Assembly: GCF_000829415.1 (NCBI RefSeq)
Contig: NZ_AP014637.1
Location: 310,001 to 374,000, forward strand
Reading direction: 5' to 3'
From: Pseudomonas sp. StFLB209
GTDB taxonomy: Bacteria > Pseudomonadota > Gammaproteobacteria > Pseudomonadales > Pseudomonadaceae
Length of the DNA: 64,000 nucleotides
Below, piece by piece: positions 46,809-56,463 of this stretch. The notes under the pieces are model-generated. The model had not been told where the DNA came from. It saw nothing but the letters and a program-made list of their open reading frames with translations, and searched no databases. A program made the translations under genes and the position numbers. Position 1 is the stretch's first letter; the number at the start of each line of letters is the position of its first letter.

Positions 46809-49175
46809 ATGGATATAGCGTTTACCAACAGGTTGTCGTTCAAGCAGGCCCGCCTGGCCGTGGTGGTCGGGTTCGTGCTGGGGACGCTGCTGAGCCTGTT
46901 ACAAATCGGTCTCGATTATGCCAGCGAAGATGCGGCTATCGATCATGAAATTCATGCCCTGCTGGAAATCAGCCACAATCCGGCGTCACGCATTGCCTAC
47001 AACATCGATTCCGAGCTGGCCCAGGAACTTACACTCGGGCTGTTGCAATCATCGGCAGTGGTCAGCGCACGCCTGACCGATAACAACAATATGGTATTGG
47101 CCAGTGTCGAGCGCAATCTCAGCAATGGCCGCTACCGGTTGATCAGCGACTTCCTGTTTGGCGAAACCCGCCAGTTCGAGCGCAACCTGAGCCTCGATAA
47201 CATGCCGAATGAACCTATCGGCACCCTGAGCCTGACCGTGGACACCTTTGCGTTCGGCAGCCCGTTCCTGCACCGTACTGAAATCACCCTGCTCAACAGC
47301 TTCGCCCGCAGCCTGCTCCTGGCCGCCATTCTCTGCGCCTTTTCTTACCTGGCCCTGACCAAGCCGCTGGTCGCCCTGATTCGCGATCTGACCCACCATG
47401 ACCCTCGCCGCCGTGAGCAGCAGAAGCTGGTCTGCCCGCCCGGCCATGAACGCGATGAAATCGGCATCCTGGTCGAAACCGTCAACCGCCAGATCGAGAC
47501 CGTCGCCAGTGAGTTCGCCCAGCGCCGCGAAGCAGAAAATCGCCTTACCACGCATTTGGACGAACTGGAAAACATCGTTGCGGCGCGCACCACAGAATTG
47601 AAGTCGAGCAACCTGCGCCTGAGCCAGTCCAACGAAGAACTGCAACAGGCACGCAGTACCGCGCTGGACATGGCCCAGGCCCGCTCGGCGTTCCTGGCGC
47701 ATATGAGCCATGAAATCCGTACCCCGCTAAATGGCCTGCTGGGCATGCTGGCGCTATCGCTCGACGGCCCGCTGAGCGCCGAACAGCGCCAACAACTGAT
47801 GGTTGCCCACGACTCGGGCAAAGTATTGGTCGAACTGCTCAACGATATTCTGGACATGTCCAAATTCAATTCGGGTCATCTGGAGTTCGAGCGCATTCCG
47901 TTCGACCTGTGCAACCTGATCGAGGACACCGCCACCCTGCTCTCGCAGAACAGCGCGCCCAGCGTTGAACTGACCTGCCTGATCGCGCCGGACTTTCCCT
48001 CACTGATCATCGGCGACCCGACCCGGGTCCGGCAAATTGTCAGTAACCTGCTGTCCAACGCCCTGAAGTTCACCCGCTTTGGCCGGGTTGACGTGCGCCT
48101 GACTCATTACCAGCAGCCGCAGAGCCTTGATTACCGGGTGCGTATCGAGGTACGCGACACCGGTATCGGTATCGCCCGGGAAGCCCAGGCGCGAATCATT
48201 CAGCCCTTTACCCAGGCCGAAGCCGCCATTACCCGCCAGTTTGGCGGCACCGGGCTGGGCCTGGCGCTGACTCACAATCTGTGTGAAGCCATGGGCGGCG
48301 AACTGAGCATCGAATCGCAACCCGGGTTTGGCAGTCGTTTCTGCGCAGACCTGCCGCTGCCGGTGCACCTGTCTGCGATCATGCAGAACCGGCTCAGCGG
48401 TCATGTCACCGTCATCAGCATGGCCGGCAGCGGCCTGGTGGAATTACTCGGCAGCCTGCTGCCCGCCTGGGGCGTCACCCTGGAGCGCCGCAGCATCGAC
48501 GAGGCCAGCACCTTGCTGGAGGCACCTCAGCAACCGGACCTGCTGGTCACCGACTGCCCGGAATGCCTGTTCGATATCCGCCGCATTACATCGATCCCGA
48601 TTCTGCTGGTGACGGCCTACGGCAACTTCATGCCTGGCGAGCAGGTCACCGCGTTGGCGCCGCTGCAGCAACAGGCCCGCCCGCTGGCTCGCAACGCCTT
48701 GTACCAGACCTTGCGCCGCACCCTGCGCCAAGAGTCCAGTGACAGCGCCGAGCACACCGAAAAAAAACCCAGCCTGCCGCACAAGGCACGCATCCTGTTG
48801 GTCGAGGACAACCCGGTCAACCAGATGGTGGCCAAGGGCATGCTCAATAAGCTGGGCTGCGAAGTGATCATCAGCAGCCACGGTGGCGAGGCGCTGGAAC
48901 AGCTGGAGTCCGGCAGCTTTGATCTGGTGTTGATGGACTGCAATATGCCAGTCATGGACGGCTACGAAGCCAGCCAGCAGATTCGCCGCAGCGGACGCTG
49001 GCCGGACCTGCCCATCGTCGCGCTGACCGCCAACGCGATGCCCGAAGAGCGTGAACGCTGCCGGGCAGCCGGAATGAACGATTACCTGGCCAAACCGTTT
49101 CGCCGCGCCGACCTGCTCAGTGTGCTGGATCAATGGCTGCCCGCCACTCAGGGCCTGCCGCCCATCGCCCTGTGA
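46809..49175 (+). CDS. sagS: Hybrid sensor kinase, SagS-like
   Basis: A 788-residue hybrid histidine kinase. TM1 (about 18-38) and TM2 (about 163-183) bracket a periplasmic sensor of ~120 residues, then HAMP-like and coiled-coil parts. HisKA has the phospho-His in FLAHMSHEIRTPLNG. ATPase boxes: IVSNLLSNALKFT, DTGIGI and GTGLGLAL. A degenerate receiver-like segment follows, then a true receiver with DLVLMDCNMPVMDGYE and YLAKPFRR. The order before gpx-msrB matches P. aeruginosa sagS, which steers the motile-sessile switch through HptB. The assignment rests on synteny and architecture. Confidence 0.87.
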   Translation: MDIAFTNRLSFKQARLAVVVGFVLGTLLSLLQIGLDYASEDAAIDHEIHALLEISHNPASRIAYNIDSELAQELTLGLLQSSAVVSARLTDNNNMVLASVERNLSNGRYRLISDFLFGETRQFERNLSLDNMPNEPIGTLSLTVDTFAFGSPFLHRTEITLLNSFARSLLLAAILCAFSYLALTKPLVALIRDLTHHDPRRREQQKLVCPPGHERDEIGILVETVNRQIETVASEFAQRREAENRLTTHLDELENIVAARTTELKSSNLRLSQSNEELQQARSTALDMAQARSAFLAHMSHEIRTPLNGLLGMLALSLDGPLSAEQRQQLMVAHDSGKVLVELLNDILDMSKFNSGHLEFERIPFDLCNLIEDTATLLSQNSAPSVELTCLIAPDFPSLIIGDPTRVRQIVSNLLSNALKFTRFGRVDVRLTHYQQPQSLDYRVRIEVRDTGIGIAREAQARIIQPFTQAEAAITRQFGGTGLGLALTHNLCEAMGGELSIESQPGFGSRFCADLPLPVHLSAIMQNRLSGHVTVISMAGSGLVELLGSLLPAWGVTLERRSIDEASTLLEAPQQPDLLVTDCPECLFDIRRITSIPILLVTAYGNFMPGEQVTALAPLQQQARPLARNALYQTLRRTLRQESSDSAEHTEKKPSLPHKARILLVEDNPVNQMVAKGMLNKLGCEVIISSHGGEALEQLESGSFDLVLMDCNMPVMDGYEASQQIRRSGRWPDLPIVALTANAMPEERERCRAAGMNDYLAKPFRRADLLSVLDQWLPATQGLPPIAL

Positions 49176-49178
49176 GGC

Positions 49179-49664
49179 TCAGCGCAGCAGCGCTTCGATC
49201 TCGTCGTGCAGTGCCTCGGGCTTGGTCAGCGGCGAGAAACGCTTGACCTGCTGGCCATTGCCACTGATCAGGAACTTGGTGAAATTCCATTTGATCTGCT
49301 TGCTGCCCAGCAAGCCAGGTGCGCGCTGCTTGAGCTGGACGAACAATGGATGGGCATTGTGGCCATTGACGTCGATTTTGCTGAACAGCGGGAAACTGAC
49401 CCCATAGTTCAACTCGCAGAAGCCGGCGATCTCCTGATCGCTGCCCGGCTCCTGCTTGCCGAACTGATTACACGGAAAACCAAGCACCACCAGGCCGCGC
49501 TCGCGGTAGCTCTGCCAGAGTTGCTCCAGTCCCTTGTACTGCGGCGTGAAGCCACACTGACTGGCGGTATTGACCACCAGCAAGGCTTTGCCGGCATAGT
49601 CGCCCAAGGTCTTGCGCTCGCCACTGAGTGTGGTGCAGGCAATGTTCAGCAGGTCCTGGCTCAT
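49179..49664 (-). CDS. gpx: Glutathione peroxidase-family thiol peroxidase
   Basis: A 161-residue peroxidase. The peroxidatic Cys is in NTASQCGFTPQ, with the second conserved Cys in GFPCNQFGKQEPG, and the catalytic Trp/Asn in KWNFTKFL. The Cys form usually uses thioredoxin. It converges on sagS with 3 bp between stops. In P. aeruginosa, as I recall, the MarR regulator gene ospR sits between sagS and gpx; here it is missing. Confidence 0.94.
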   Translation of the reverse strand: MSQDLLNIACTTLSGERKTLGDYAGKALLVVNTASQCGFTPQYKGLEQLWQSYRERGLVVLGFPCNQFGKQEPGSDQEIAGFCELNYGVSFPLFSKIDVNGHNAHPLFVQLKQRAPGLLGSKQIKWNFTKFLISGNGQQVKRFSPLTKPEALHDEIEALLR

Positions 49665-49706
49665 GCTTATGTCCCTTTGTATTCAATGGCAGATTGGTTG
49701 ACGCCG

Positions 49707-50102
49707 TCAGGCGCTCGGCACCAGGTCAAGGCACACCGAGTTGATGCAATAGCGCAGCCCGGTGGGCGGCGGGCCATCCGGAAACACGTGGCCCAGATGC
49801 GCATCACATTGAGCGCAGACCACCTCGGTACGAATCATGCCGTGGCTGACATCGCGCACTTCAAGTACCGCACTGTCGTCCAGGGTCTGATAAAAGCTGG
49901 GCCAGCCGCAGCCGGAGTCGAACTTGGTCGCCGAATCGAACAGCGCCAGCCCGCAGCACACACAATGATAGATGCCCGCCGTTTTAGTGCTGTTGTATTT
50001 GCCGGTAAACGGCCGCTCGGTAGCCTTGAGCCGGCACACCTGATACTGCAGCGGATCGAGCATCTCTTCCCACTCTTTGAGGGTCTTTTGCAACTTGTCC
50101 AC
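49707..50102 (-). CDS. msrB: Peptide methionine-R-sulfoxide reductase
   Basis: A 131-residue MsrB. The GTG start at 50102 ([14 protein letters not shown]) has GGAGG 7 nt upstream; the long frame to 50375 overlaps the aminotransferase leader. Zinc ligands are CVCC and CAQC; the substrate core is GCGWPSFY, and the catalytic Cys is in [11 protein letters not shown]. It precedes gpx by 42 bp in the same direction, forming a redox-repair operon. Confidence 0.95.
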   Translation of the reverse strand: MDKLQKTLKEWEEMLDPLQYQVCRLKATERPFTGKYNSTKTAGIYHCVCCGLALFDSATKFDSGCGWPSFYQTLDDSAVLEVRDVSHGMIRTEVVCAQCDAHLGHVFPDGPPPTGLRYCINSVCLDLVPSA

Positions 50103-50279
50103 TGATACACCTCCGGTTCGGAAAAACCCCGATCTGTGTCTTTTCCACGGGTCGGGTGGCACGTATGATTGCGCCTCATCAGTCATCAGTCTGTCACCCG
50201 CTTCAAGACCAGACAAACCCATTTTCACGGCCATTGCGCCGCACATCGTTGCCGCACGTCCATCTTCGGGATCATCAAC

Positions 50280-51491
50280 ATGCAGTTCAGCAAATCGAAC
50301 AAGCTCGCCAACGTCTGCTACGACATTCGCGGGCCGGTGCTCAAGCACGCCAAGCGTCTGGAAGAGGAAGGCCATCGCATCCTCAAGCTGAACATCGGCA
50401 ACCCGGCGCCATTCGGTTTCGAAGCCCCGGACGAAATTCTTCAGGACGTGATCCGCAACCTGCCGACTGCCCAGGGCTACAGTGACTCCAAGGGCCTGTT
50501 CAGCGCCCGTAAAGCGGTCATGCAGTACTACCAGCAGAAGCAGGTCGAAGGTGTCGGTATCGAAGACATCTACCTGGGCAACGGCGTGTCCGAGCTGATC
50601 GTGATGTCGATGCAGGCGCTGCTCAACAATGGCGACGAAGTGCTGATCCCGGCGCCGGACTACCCGCTATGGACCGCCGCCGTGAGCCTGGCCGGTGGCA
50701 ACCCGGTGCACTATCTGTGCGACGAGCAGGCCAACTGGTGGCCGGATCTGGCCGACATCAAGGCCAAGATCACCCCGAACACCAAAGCCATGGTGATCAT
50801 CAACCCTAACAACCCGACCGGTGCGGTCTACCCCAAAGAAGTGCTGTCAGGCATGCTTGAGCTGGCCCGCCAGCACAACCTGGTGGTGTTTTCCGACGAG
50901 ATCTACGACAAGATCCTCTATGACGAAGCCGTGCACATCAGCACCGCCTCGCTGGCCCCGGACGTGCTGTGCCTGACCTTCAACGGCCTGTCCAAGTCGT
51001 ATCGCGTGGCAGGTTTCCGCTCCGGCTGGCTGGCCATCTCCGGTCCGAAGCATGCCGCCCAGAGTTACATCGAAGGCATCGACATCCTGGCCAACATGCG
51101 CCTGTGTGCCAACGTACCGAGCCAGCATGCGATCCAGACCGCGCTGGGCGGCTACCAGAGCATCAACGACCTGGTGCTGCCACCTGGCCGGCTGCTGGAG
51201 CAGCGTAACCGTACCTGGGAGCTGCTCAACGACATCCCGGGCGTCAGCTGCGTCAAACCGATGGGTGCGCTCTACGCGTTCCCGCGCATCGACCCGAAGG
51301 TCTGCCCGATTCTCAACGATGAAAAGTTCGCGCTTGACCTGCTGCTCTCGGAAAAGCTGCTGATCGTTCAGGGCACCGCGTTCAACTGGCCATGGCCGGA
51401 TCACTTCCGCGTAGTGACCCTGCCGCGGGTCGATGACCTGGAACAGGCGATCGGGCGGATCGGCAACTTCCTCAAGAATTATCGCCAGTAA
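50280..51491 (+). CDS. alaA: Glutamate-pyruvate aminotransferase AlaA (YfbQ)
   Basis: A 403-residue class I PLP aminotransferase. The start [18 protein letters not shown] (50280) agrees with AlaA. Motifs: [53 protein letters not shown] and the Schiff-base Lys in [15 protein letters not shown]. It makes alanine from pyruvate. It is divergent from msrB over 177 bp. A hairpin at 51503-51527 follows the stop. Confidence 0.9.
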   Translation: MQFSKSNKLANVCYDIRGPVLKHAKRLEEEGHRILKLNIGNPAPFGFEAPDEILQDVIRNLPTAQGYSDSKGLFSARKAVMQYYQQKQVEGVGIEDIYLGNGVSELIVMSMQALLNNGDEVLIPAPDYPLWTAAVSLAGGNPVHYLCDEQANWWPDLADIKAKITPNTKAMVIINPNNPTGAVYPKEVLSGMLELARQHNLVVFSDEIYDKILYDEAVHISTASLAPDVLCLTFNGLSKSYRVAGFRSGWLAISGPKHAAQSYIEGIDILANMRLCANVPSQHAIQTALGGYQSINDLVLPPGRLLEQRNRTWELLNDIPGVSCVKPMGALYAFPRIDPKVCPILNDEKFALDLLLSEKLLIVQGTAFNWPWPDHFRVVTLPRVDDLEQAIGRIGNFLKNYRQ

Positions 51492-51641
51492 ATGGCTGCC
51501 GCCGATCCTGCCACCCTGGCAGGGTCGGGAATTTCCCCCGCTGACCCGATGTCCACTATCGGGTCACGCTCAGCCACTGTTCAGCCCGAAGGTTTTATTC
51601 TCAGGCAGGACGAGGCGACACAGTTTGAAATAGTCCCCCTG

Positions 51642-51670
51642 TTGAATAGCGACTGGCATCGCCTTATATA
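51642..51670 (+). promoter_or_regulatory. Probable htpX promoter
   Basis: TTGAAT (51642-51647), a 17-bp spacer and TATATA (51665-51670) lie about 43 bp before the htpX start. This resembles a sigma70 promoter; no clear sigma32 -10 element (CCCCAT) was seen. Confidence 0.65.
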
Positions 51671-51713
51671 CCCGGCATTACGCTGCAATTTATCCGAGGA
51701 GAACCTTTCGACC

Positions 51714-52601
51714 ATGATGCGCATTCTGCTGTTCCTGGCCACCAACCTGGCGGTGGTGCTGATTGCCAGCATCACCTTGAGCCTGTTTGGCTTCAACGGG
51801 ATCATGGCGGCCAACGGGGTTGATCTGAACCTCAATCAGCTCTTGCTGTTCTGCGCCGTGTTCGGTTTTGCCGGCTCGTTGTTCTCTTTGCTGATTTCCA
51901 AATGGTCAGCAAAGATGAGTACCGGCACCCAGATCATTACCCAGCCGCGCACTCGCCATGAACAATGGCTGCTGCAAACCGTCGAGCAACTGGCCCGCGA
52001 GGCCGGGATCAAGACTCCGGAAGTCGGGATTTTCCCGGCCTACGAGGCCAACGCTTTCGCCACCGGCTGGAACCGTAACGACGCGCTGGTCGCCGTCAGC
52101 CAGGGGTTGCTTGAGCGCTTTTCGCCCGACGAAGTGAAGGCCGTGCTGGCCCATGAAATCGGCCACGTGGCCAACGGTGACATGGTCACCCTGGCGCTGG
52201 TGCAGGGTGTGGTGAACACCTTCGTGATGTTCTTCGCACGGATCATCGGCAACTTCGTCGACAAAGTGATCTTCAAGAACGAGAGCGGCCAGGGCATTGC
52301 GTTCTACGTGACGACCATCTTTGCCGAGCTGGTACTGGGCTTTCTGGCCAGCGCCATCGTCATGTGGTTCTCGCGCAAACGTGAATACCGCGCCGACGAA
52401 GCCGGCGCGCAACTGGCCGGCACCCAGGCCATGATCGGCGCCCTGCAACGCCTCCAGGCCGAGCAAGGTGTGCCGGTCCAAATGCCGGCCACTCTCAGCG
52501 CGTTTGGCATCAATGGCGGCCTCAAGCACGGCCTGGCAGGCCTGTTCATGAGCCACCCGCCGCTGGAAGTACGGATCGAGGCACTGCGCCGTCGCGGCTG
52601 A
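51714..52601 (+). CDS. htpX: Membrane protease HtpX
   Basis: A 295-residue inner-membrane zinc metalloprotease for quality control of membrane proteins. Helices are [20 protein letters not shown] and [20 protein letters not shown]. The zinc motif is [14 protein letters not shown], with the third ligand Glu in [14 protein letters not shown]. The start is taken as the first ATG of ATGATG, after GAGGAG. Length matches E. coli HtpX. Confidence 0.96.
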   Translation: MMRILLFLATNLAVVLIASITLSLFGFNGIMAANGVDLNLNQLLLFCAVFGFAGSLFSLLISKWSAKMSTGTQIITQPRTRHEQWLLQTVEQLAREAGIKTPEVGIFPAYEANAFATGWNRNDALVAVSQGLLERFSPDEVKAVLAHEIGHVANGDMVTLALVQGVVNTFVMFFARIIGNFVDKVIFKNESGQGIAFYVTTIFAELVLGFLASAIVMWFSRKREYRADEAGAQLAGTQAMIGALQRLQAEQGVPVQMPATLSAFGINGGLKHGLAGLFMSHPPLEVRIEALRRRG

Positions 52602-52617
52602 TGACAGGCCGCTACGC

Positions 52618-52646
52618 AAAGGGCGACCCTGGGGTCGCCCTTTTTT
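52618..52646 (+). terminator. Intrinsic terminator after htpX
   Basis: AAAGGGCGACC-CTG-GGGTCGCCC is followed by TTTTTT, 17 bp past the htpX stop and just before the convergent tpm stop. The preceding A residues allow weaker action in the other direction. Confidence 0.92.
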
Positions 52647-52652
52647 ATGGGG

Positions 52653-53306
52653 TCAGCGCTCCAGCTGATAGACCTGCTCCTGAAGCCGCGTTGCACCGGC
52701 CTTGCGCGCCTTGATGCTGTTGGGCAGCTCATCGACTTGCTCAAGCAGGGTGGCTTGCCAGCGCCATTGCGACAACGACCCGACCTCCTCGGGCGACACC
52801 GCAAAAGGCGGGCCCGGCAGTTGCTCCTGCTCGTAGTCGAGCGTGACCAGCAGCCCAGCGCAGGACGCTGGCAGCAAGCGATCCAGCAGCTCGACATAGC
52901 GCTTGCGCATCGGTACCGGCAAGGCAATCATCGCGGCGCGGTCATACAGCCCCTGCACCGGCCCGAGTAGCTCAGGGTCGAGATTGAAGATATCCCCGCA
53001 CCACAACTCACAACCTGCCCCGCTGTACACCTCAAACGCACCGCGCCGGGTAATCTGCTGTTTCACCTGACGCTCGCTGAAGTAGTCCTGCACCGCTTTG
53101 GCCGACAGTTCGACGCCCACCACGTAATGGCCCTGCTCGACCAGCCAGGCCATGTCCAGGCTCTTGCCACACAGCGGCACCAGCACCCGTGCGCCGGGCG
53201 CCAGCGGCAAGCCGGGCCAATAGCGCGCCAGGTAGGGGCTGGGGGCAGCCTGATGGAAGCCAATCTGGCTGTTGGCCCAGCGCTCGTGCCAGAAGTCCGG
53301 CTCCAT
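52653..53306 (-). CDS. tpm: Thiopurine S-methyltransferase
   Basis: A 217-residue SAM-dependent methyltransferase. The start MEPDFWHERWANSQIGFHQ (53306) and the SAM site ARVLVPLCGKSLDMAWL are diagnostic of bacterial Tpm, which methylates thiopurines and, in pseudomonads, tellurite and selenite. YDRAAMIALP and RRGAFEVYSGAGCELWCGD also match. It is divergent from ygiD over 102 bp. Confidence 0.93.
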   Translation of the reverse strand: MEPDFWHERWANSQIGFHQAAPSPYLARYWPGLPLAPGARVLVPLCGKSLDMAWLVEQGHYVVGVELSAKAVQDYFSERQVKQQITRRGAFEVYSGAGCELWCGDIFNLDPELLGPVQGLYDRAAMIALPVPMRKRYVELLDRLLPASCAGLLVTLDYEQEQLPGPPFAVSPEEVGSLSQWRWQATLLEQVDELPNSIKARKAGATRLQEQVYQLER

Positions 53307-53408
53307 TGATCCTCCCGAAAATTCGATTAAAAGCCCGAAAAACTTATATTGGAACTGGATAGGTATTGTGCCTGAAGATGAAGGCTCACTCCCATCCGGT
53401 AGCCGTCC

Positions 53409-54176
53409 ATGTTTCCCAGCCTGTTCATTTCTCACGGTTCTCCCATGCTTGCCCTGGAACCGGGTGCCAGCGGCCCGGCCCTGGCGCGCATCGCTGCGAA
53501 CCTGCCGCGCCCACGGGCGATCGTGATTGTCTCGGCGCATTGGGAAAGCCCGCAACTGGAGGTCAACGTCAATCCACAGCCTGACACCTGGCACGACTTC
53601 GGTGGCTTTCCCGCCGAACTGTTCGCGGTGCAATATCCAGCCTCTGGCGCTCCTGAGGTTTCGGCCCAGGTTGCGGCGCTACTGAGCGCCGACGGCCTGC
53701 CGGTCAAGCTGAACCAAAGCCGCCCGTTTGACCATGGGGTGTGGGTGCCGCTGAGCCTGATGTATCCGCAGGCAGACATTGCGGTGGTCCCGGTGTCGCT
53801 GCCCAGCCAGCACGGCCCGCAGTTGCAGACCCGAATTGGCAAGGCGCTGGCACCGCTGCGTGACCAGGGCATTCTGCTCATCGGCTCCGGCAGCATTACC
53901 CACAACCTGCGCGAACTGGACTGGCAGGCCGGTCCCGAGCGGGCCACTGATTGGGCATTGGCGTTTCGTGACTGGATGATCGACAGGCTGGGCAGCGACG
54001 ACGAAGCGGCGTTGCATGATTACCGTCGCCTGGCACCCCATGCGGTGCGTAATCATCCGAGTGATGAGCATCTGTTGCCGCTGTATTTCGCCCGTGGCGC
54101 GGGAGGTGCGTTCAGCATCGCCCATCAGGGGTTTACCCTGGGGGCGCTGGGGATGGATATCTATAGGTTTGGATGA
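53409..54176 (+). CDS. ygiD: 4,5-DOPA-extradiol dioxygenase-like protein (YgiD)
   Basis: A 255-residue LigB-type dioxygenase of the DODA/YgiD family. Putative zinc or iron ligands are His in LFISHGSPML, SAHWES and DHGVWVPLSLMYP, with HPSDEHLLPLYFA near the C-terminus. The end LGALGMDIYRFG is typical. E. coli YgiD opens the DOPA ring; the natural substrate is unknown. Confidence 0.9.
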   Translation: MFPSLFISHGSPMLALEPGASGPALARIAANLPRPRAIVIVSAHWESPQLEVNVNPQPDTWHDFGGFPAELFAVQYPASGAPEVSAQVAALLSADGLPVKLNQSRPFDHGVWVPLSLMYPQADIAVVPVSLPSQHGPQLQTRIGKALAPLRDQGILLIGSGSITHNLRELDWQAGPERATDWALAFRDWMIDRLGSDDEAALHDYRRLAPHAVRNHPSDEHLLPLYFARGAGGAFSIAHQGFTLGALGMDIYRFG

Positions 54177-54212
54177 GGCGTTACACCTGAGTTTTCGCCG
54201 CCACAGACCTCT

Positions 54213-54237
54213 GTGGGAGCGACCTTGGTCGCGAAGG
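54213..54237. repeat. Single REP element
   Basis: A 25-bp copy of the GTGGGAGCGA..TCGCGAAGG REP type, lying 36 bp past ygiD. No inverted partner was found nearby. Confidence 0.85.
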
Positions 54238-54327
54238 TTTTTCGGTCGGTGCAAGATTGTTTACCGCGGTTGCCTGTACCGCCAAGCCAAGCCAAAAAAT
54301 GCCTGGCTGTCGTGCAGGCAAAAAAAA

Positions 54328-54353
54328 TCCCCGAACCAGTCGGGGAGTTTTTT
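54328..54353. terminator. Bidirectional terminator between ygiD and deaD
   Basis: TCCCCGA-accag-TCGGGGA, with A7 before and T6 after the stem, serves the convergent ygiD (+) and deaD (-). Confidence 0.93.
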
Positions 54354-54364
54354 ATTCGCTCAGA

Positions 54365-56035
54365 TCAATCTTCGCGATAGCGGCGCAGTTTGAGCTGCTT
54401 ACCGGCTACGCGGGTGTCCTTGAGCTTGGCCAGCAGACGCTCCAGACCTTCTTCGGGCAGTTCAACCAGGCTGAAGCTGTCACGGATCTGGATACGGCCG
54501 ATGGCGTCACGCGCCAGACCACCTTCGTTAAGGATCGCACCCAGCAGGTTCTTGGCAGCGATGCCGTCACGGGCACCCAGAGCAGTACGGCAACGCGCAC
54601 GGCCTTCACCCAGTGGCAGCGGTGCACGACGTTCTCGCTCTGGACGGTCACCACGCTCGGCGCGCTCACCGCGATCAGCACGTGGGGCATTGTTTGGAAC
54701 CAGCGGACGCTCACGCTCGATATCGGCCAGGGTCAGTGCCTGACCCAAGGTGGCCTTGCGCAGCAGCGCGGCAGCCAGGGCACGCGGGGTGCAACCGATA
54801 TCGGCAGTCAGGCGGTCCAGCAGCTCGCCATGGCTGGCTTCAGCATCAGCCACCAGCGGCGTCAGGCTGTTGGTCAGTTTCTTGATGCGGGCGCTGAGGA
54901 TAGTCTGGGCGTCCGGCAGGCGGACTTCAGCAACCTTCTGGCCTGTTACACGCTCGATGACCTGCAGCATACGGCGCTCACGCGGGGTGACCAGCAGCAA
55001 TGCACGGCCTTCGCGACCGGCACGGCCGGTACGGCCAATACGGTGCACGTAAGACTCAGGGTCGTACGGCATGTCGACGTTGAATACGTGAGTGATGCGC
55101 GGTACGTCCAGACCACGGGCGGCGACGTCGGTCGCGACCACGATGTCCAGACGGCCATCCTTGAGCGAGTCGATGACGCGCTCACGCTGGTTCTGGGCGA
55201 TGTCACCGTTCAGTGCAGCAGCCTTGTAGCCTTTGGCTTCCAGGGCGCCAGCCAGGTCCAGAGTGGCCTGCTTGGTGCGCACGAACATGATCAGGGCGTC
55301 GAAGTCTTCGACTTCCAGCAGGCTCAGGACCGCGTTGGTCTTCTGGTCAGCGTGAACCAGCAGGTGAGCCTGCTCGATCTTGGTGACGGTCTGGGTCTTG
55401 GTCTGGATCTTGACGTGCTGCGGGTTACGCAGGTGACGCTCGGCGATCGCACGGATCGACGGCGGCAGGGTCGCCGAGAACAGTACGGTCTGACGGGTTT
55501 CCGGCATGGCATCGAAGATCACTTCGAGGTCATCCATGAAGCCCAGCTTGAGCATTTCGTCAGCTTCGTCCAGAACCAGGTGGTTCACGGTGGTCAGGAC
55601 TTTCTCGTCACGACGCAGGTGGTCACACAGACGGCCCGGGGTGGCGACGATGATTTGCGCGCCGTTGCGGATAGCCTTGAGCTGCGGGCCCATCGGTGCA
55701 CCGCCGTAGACAGCGACGACGTTCACGGCCGGCATCTGTTTGGCGTAGGTTTCGAACGCAGTGGCCACTTGCAGGGCCAGCTCGCGGGTGGGCGCCAGGA
55801 TCAGGGCCTGGGGCTCACGCTTGCTCGGATCGATACGATTGAGGATCGGCAGGGCGAACGCGGCGGTCTTGCCGGTACCGGTCTGCGCCTGGCCAATCAT
55901 GTCGTGACCGGCAAGAATGATAGGGATCGATTGTTGCTGAATGGCCGAAGGCTCTTCGTAGCCTGTAGCGATAACAGCAGCAACAATATTCGGATGAAGA
56001 TCGAGAGCGGCGAAGCCGCCGTTTTCCTGGGTCAT
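54365..56035 (-). CDS. deaD: DEAD-box RNA helicase DeaD/CsdA
   Basis: A 556-residue RNA helicase for ribosome assembly and cold adaptation. The start MTQENGGFAALDLHPN is at 56035. Q motif GYEEPSAIQQQSIP, Walker A AQTGTGKTAAF, PTRELA, the DEAD box in LVLDEADEML, SATLP, and motif VI HRIGRTGRAGR are all present. After a basic RGERAERGDRPERERR linker, a DbpA/CsdA RNA-binding domain (NLLGAILNEGGLARDAIGRI) ends in KLRRYRED. Length and tail fit DeaD rather than RhlE or SrmB. Confidence 0.94.
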   Translation of the reverse strand: MTQENGGFAALDLHPNIVAAVIATGYEEPSAIQQQSIPIILAGHDMIGQAQTGTGKTAAFALPILNRIDPSKREPQALILAPTRELALQVATAFETYAKQMPAVNVVAVYGGAPMGPQLKAIRNGAQIIVATPGRLCDHLRRDEKVLTTVNHLVLDEADEMLKLGFMDDLEVIFDAMPETRQTVLFSATLPPSIRAIAERHLRNPQHVKIQTKTQTVTKIEQAHLLVHADQKTNAVLSLLEVEDFDALIMFVRTKQATLDLAGALEAKGYKAAALNGDIAQNQRERVIDSLKDGRLDIVVATDVAARGLDVPRITHVFNVDMPYDPESYVHRIGRTGRAGREGRALLLVTPRERRMLQVIERVTGQKVAEVRLPDAQTILSARIKKLTNSLTPLVADAEASHGELLDRLTADIGCTPRALAAALLRKATLGQALTLADIERERPLVPNNAPRADRGERAERGDRPERERRAPLPLGEGRARCRTALGARDGIAAKNLLGAILNEGGLARDAIGRIQIRDSFSLVELPEEGLERLLAKLKDTRVAGKQLKLRRYRED

Positions 56036-56463
56036 GGGTCTGCCTCTGGTGCATCCGCAAAGACCCATGCTGCAAAGCTGCGCGTGCCGTGTACGACTCA
56101 AGAGTCACCCTGGCTGCTTTGTGGCGGGGATTTGCGAAAACAATTGATGAATGGATCGTTCAGGATAGTCCGGCTTGCGAACCAGCCACCGAAGCAGGCT
56201 CCGGCTAATGCATCCCTCTGAACGACGGCCCGGTGAAAGGCCGGCGCGCACTATACCGGAATTGCCAGGTTAAGTGAGGGTTTTTTTATGAAAAATTGGC
56301 CATTTGACACACGTTTCATGCAGCGCGGCGCCGCCGTTTTCGCGGGTGATGCAGGCGCCGAGCAGCGTATATCGGTACATCCCGGCTAAATCGATTCATG
56401 TTCGCTGACAATGGCCCTGCCCGCGCCGTCTGTCTACTGCGACAATCTGCCCGCCGCCGCGTG
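56036..56463 (-). promoter_or_regulatory. 428-bp upstream region of deaD with long leader
   Basis: On the minus strand TATAGT (56250-56255), followed by a GCGCGCC stretch, is a good -10 box with only a weak -35. It would give a leader of about 205 nt, starting in a GGCC-rich hairpin (56228-56245). Cold-shock helicase mRNAs often have such leaders. The distal part shows no gene. Confidence 0.6.

Noticed and set aside
54257..56221. 654-codon frame antisense to deaD
   Set aside because: Shadow of the helicase; it reads through the bidirectional terminator.
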